A stretch of DNA of 52,729 nucleotides from Nostocoides japonicum T1-X7 (lineage in GTDB: Bacteria; Actinomycetota; Actinomycetes; Actinomycetales; Dermatophilaceae), in contig NZ_HF570958.1 in assembly GCF_001046855.1 (NCBI RefSeq), positions 309,582 to 362,310 of the forward strand, in the 5' to 3' direction. The position numbers and the translations under genes were made by a program. Below, piece after piece: positions 51,769 to 52,729 of this stretch (position 1 is the stretch's first letter; each line of letters begins with the position of its first letter). The notes under the pieces are model-generated. The model was not told the DNA's origin and made no database searches. It saw only the letters and a list, made by a program, of their open reading frames with translations.

Positions 51769-52664
51769 CCTCGCCGTCGTCCACCCACCCCTCCCCGGGG
51801 CCCGCCCTCGGCGTGTCCTGGGAGGGCCGGCCCGTCGCGCTCCTCGAGGCGGTGGCCGACCACGTCGACGTCGTCGAGGTCGTCCCCGACTGCCTCGTCG
51901 GGCCGGACGGGAACATCGCGACCGAGCGCCTGCGCGAGCTGGACCGGTTCGCACCGCGTCTCGACGTGACATACCACGGCATCGGCCTGTCGATCGGCTC
52001 CGTCGAGGGGTGGAACGAGGCCTACCTCGGCCATCTCGAGACGCTCCTCGCCTGGCGCAGGCCGCTCTGGCACAGCGAGCACCTCGGGTTCACCGAGGTC
52101 GACGGGTCCTTCCTCGGGGCGATGCCCTGCCTGCCGCCCACCCTGGAGGCCCTCGACCTCGTCGTCGAGCGGGTCCTCACGTTGCAGGAGCGCTACGGCC
52201 TCGAGTTCATGCTCGAGCACGTCGCGAGCCCGCTGGACCGGCCCGGAGACATGTCGCTCGCGACGTTCCTCAACACGATCGCGTCGGAGACCGGGTCGCG
52301 GATGCTCCTGGACCTCCACAACCTCGAATGCGACGCCGACAACGGACTCCTGGACCTCGACGTCTTCTTCGACGAGCTGGACTGGGCGGCCGTCGGCGAG
52401 ATCCACGTGGCGGGCGGGGTCTGGCAGGACGGCTGGCATCTCGACGTCCACGCGGGGACCGTCGCCGAGTCGACCGGACAGCTGCTCCGCCTGGCCCTCG
52501 CCGAGGCCGAGAACGTCGGGCTCGTCGTCTACGAGGTCCTCGCCTCGGCCGTCCCGCGGCTCGGCGTCGACGGCGTCGTCGCCGAGGTCGACCGGCTGCG
52601 GGGGGTCATCGACGAGGCGTTCCTCGATCGGACGGCTCGGCCCGAATGCGGGTCGCGCCGGTGA
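51765..52664 (+). CDS. DUF692/MNIO-family iron-dependent oxidative enzyme
   Basis: The 299-residue protein has the TIM-barrel fold of the multinuclear non-heme iron oxidative enzymes (MbnB, TglH, ChrH). Likely iron ligands are in VTYHGIGLSIGS, WHSEHLGF, FMLEHVASPLDRPGDMS, LLDLHNLECDADN and GEIHVAGGVW, followed by WHLDVHAGTV, all in family order. Known members modify Cys, Asp or other residues of peptides together with a partner protein. The coupled CPAC protein upstream is the natural candidate substrate or partner. Any third gene would lie beyond the window. The ATG at 51765 overlaps the upstream stop. Confidence 0.88.
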   Translation: MTSPSSTHPSPGPALGVSWEGRPVALLEAVADHVDVVEVVPDCLVGPDGNIATERLRELDRFAPRLDVTYHGIGLSIGSVEGWNEAYLGHLETLLAWRRPLWHSEHLGFTEVDGSFLGAMPCLPPTLEALDLVVERVLTLQERYGLEFMLEHVASPLDRPGDMSLATFLNTIASETGSRMLLDLHNLECDADNGLLDLDVFFDELDWAAVGEIHVAGGVWQDGWHLDVHAGTVAESTGQLLRLALAEAENVGLVVYEVLASAVPRLGVDGVVAEVDRLRGVIDEAFLDRTARPECGSRR

Positions 52665-52729
52665 GCCGGCCCCCGGCGGCAGGCCGGCTCCCGGCGGCAG
52701 GCCGGCTCCCGGCGGCAGGCCGGCTCCCG
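52665..52729. repeat. 18-bp tandem repeats at the right edge
   Basis: GGCGGCAGGCCGGCTCCC is repeated at least three times directly after the MNIO stop codon and runs off the window. Confidence 0.9.

Overview
The window is a very GC-rich, densely coding chromosomal segment from an actinobacterium. The evidence is an HspR-type heat-shock operon with HAIR operators, LytR-CpsA-Psr and PucR proteins, a mycothiol-family DinB-like enzyme, a LAXTG-type surface protein and a DinB2-like polymerase. The gene set and style suggest the Micrococcales, perhaps Intrasporangiaceae (Janibacter/Knoellia-like); that placement is inference.

Layout. (1) 0-14.5 kb, mostly minus strand: clpB, an LCP cell-wall ligase, formate-THF ligase, a nickel/cobalt permease, a divergent TIGR03086-like/AraC pair, then idi-hspR-dnaJ-grpE-dnaK transcribed leftward as one overlapping operon. 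HAIR operators in front of dnaK and of clpB tie both to HspR. (2) 14.5-26 kb: a lipoprotein flanked by two copies of an 86-bp inverted-repeat element, a cysteine-desulfurase-like protein, a small membrane protein, a thioesterase, a CorA-like channel, an acetyl-CoA hydrolase/CoA-transferase family protein, a TetR/membrane-protein pair around a 28-bp perfect palindrome, an MmsA-like dehydrogenase and a TrpB2. (3) 26-34.2 kb: a catabolic block (APC permease, cNMP/CBS/DUF294 protein, FAD oxidoreductase, DapA-family lyase/deaminase, aldehyde dehydrogenase). Two identical-type 11-bp operators (TTGTC-N-GACAA) suggest one GntR-family repressor. (4) about 34.2-40.85 kb: a probable inserted island with an SDR, a frameshifted ECF sigma factor plus CU044_5270-type partner, and an ArsR-type metal sensor divergent from an ABC transporter that lacks a binding protein. 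Codon choice differs and a host-typical hexamer is nearly absent. (5) 40.9-44.1 kb: PucR regulator divergent from a class III aminotransferase. (6) 44.1-47.4 kb: a structured leader, a triplicated RBS/ATG, and an 885-residue secreted repeat protein with an LAYTG sorting signal. (7) 47.5-52.7 kb: an endonuclease IV-like protein, a DinB2-like polymerase with Ile at the steric gate, a VOC protein divergent from an AraC-DinB fusion, and, at the edge, a small CPAC protein translationally coupled to a DUF692/MNIO enzyme.

Intergenic DNA is unusually rich in short palindromic or tandem elements: five copies of a 59-bp element, eight of a 63/64-bp unit, two of an 86-bp element and a 60-bp nested palindrome. 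Most lie just after stop codons. The best candidates for something undescribed are the MNIO plus small CPAC pair, the LAXTG repeat protein with its odd leader, and the SBP-less ABC system with its metal-sensor-like regulator. No tRNA, rRNA, transposase or CRISPR array was seen.
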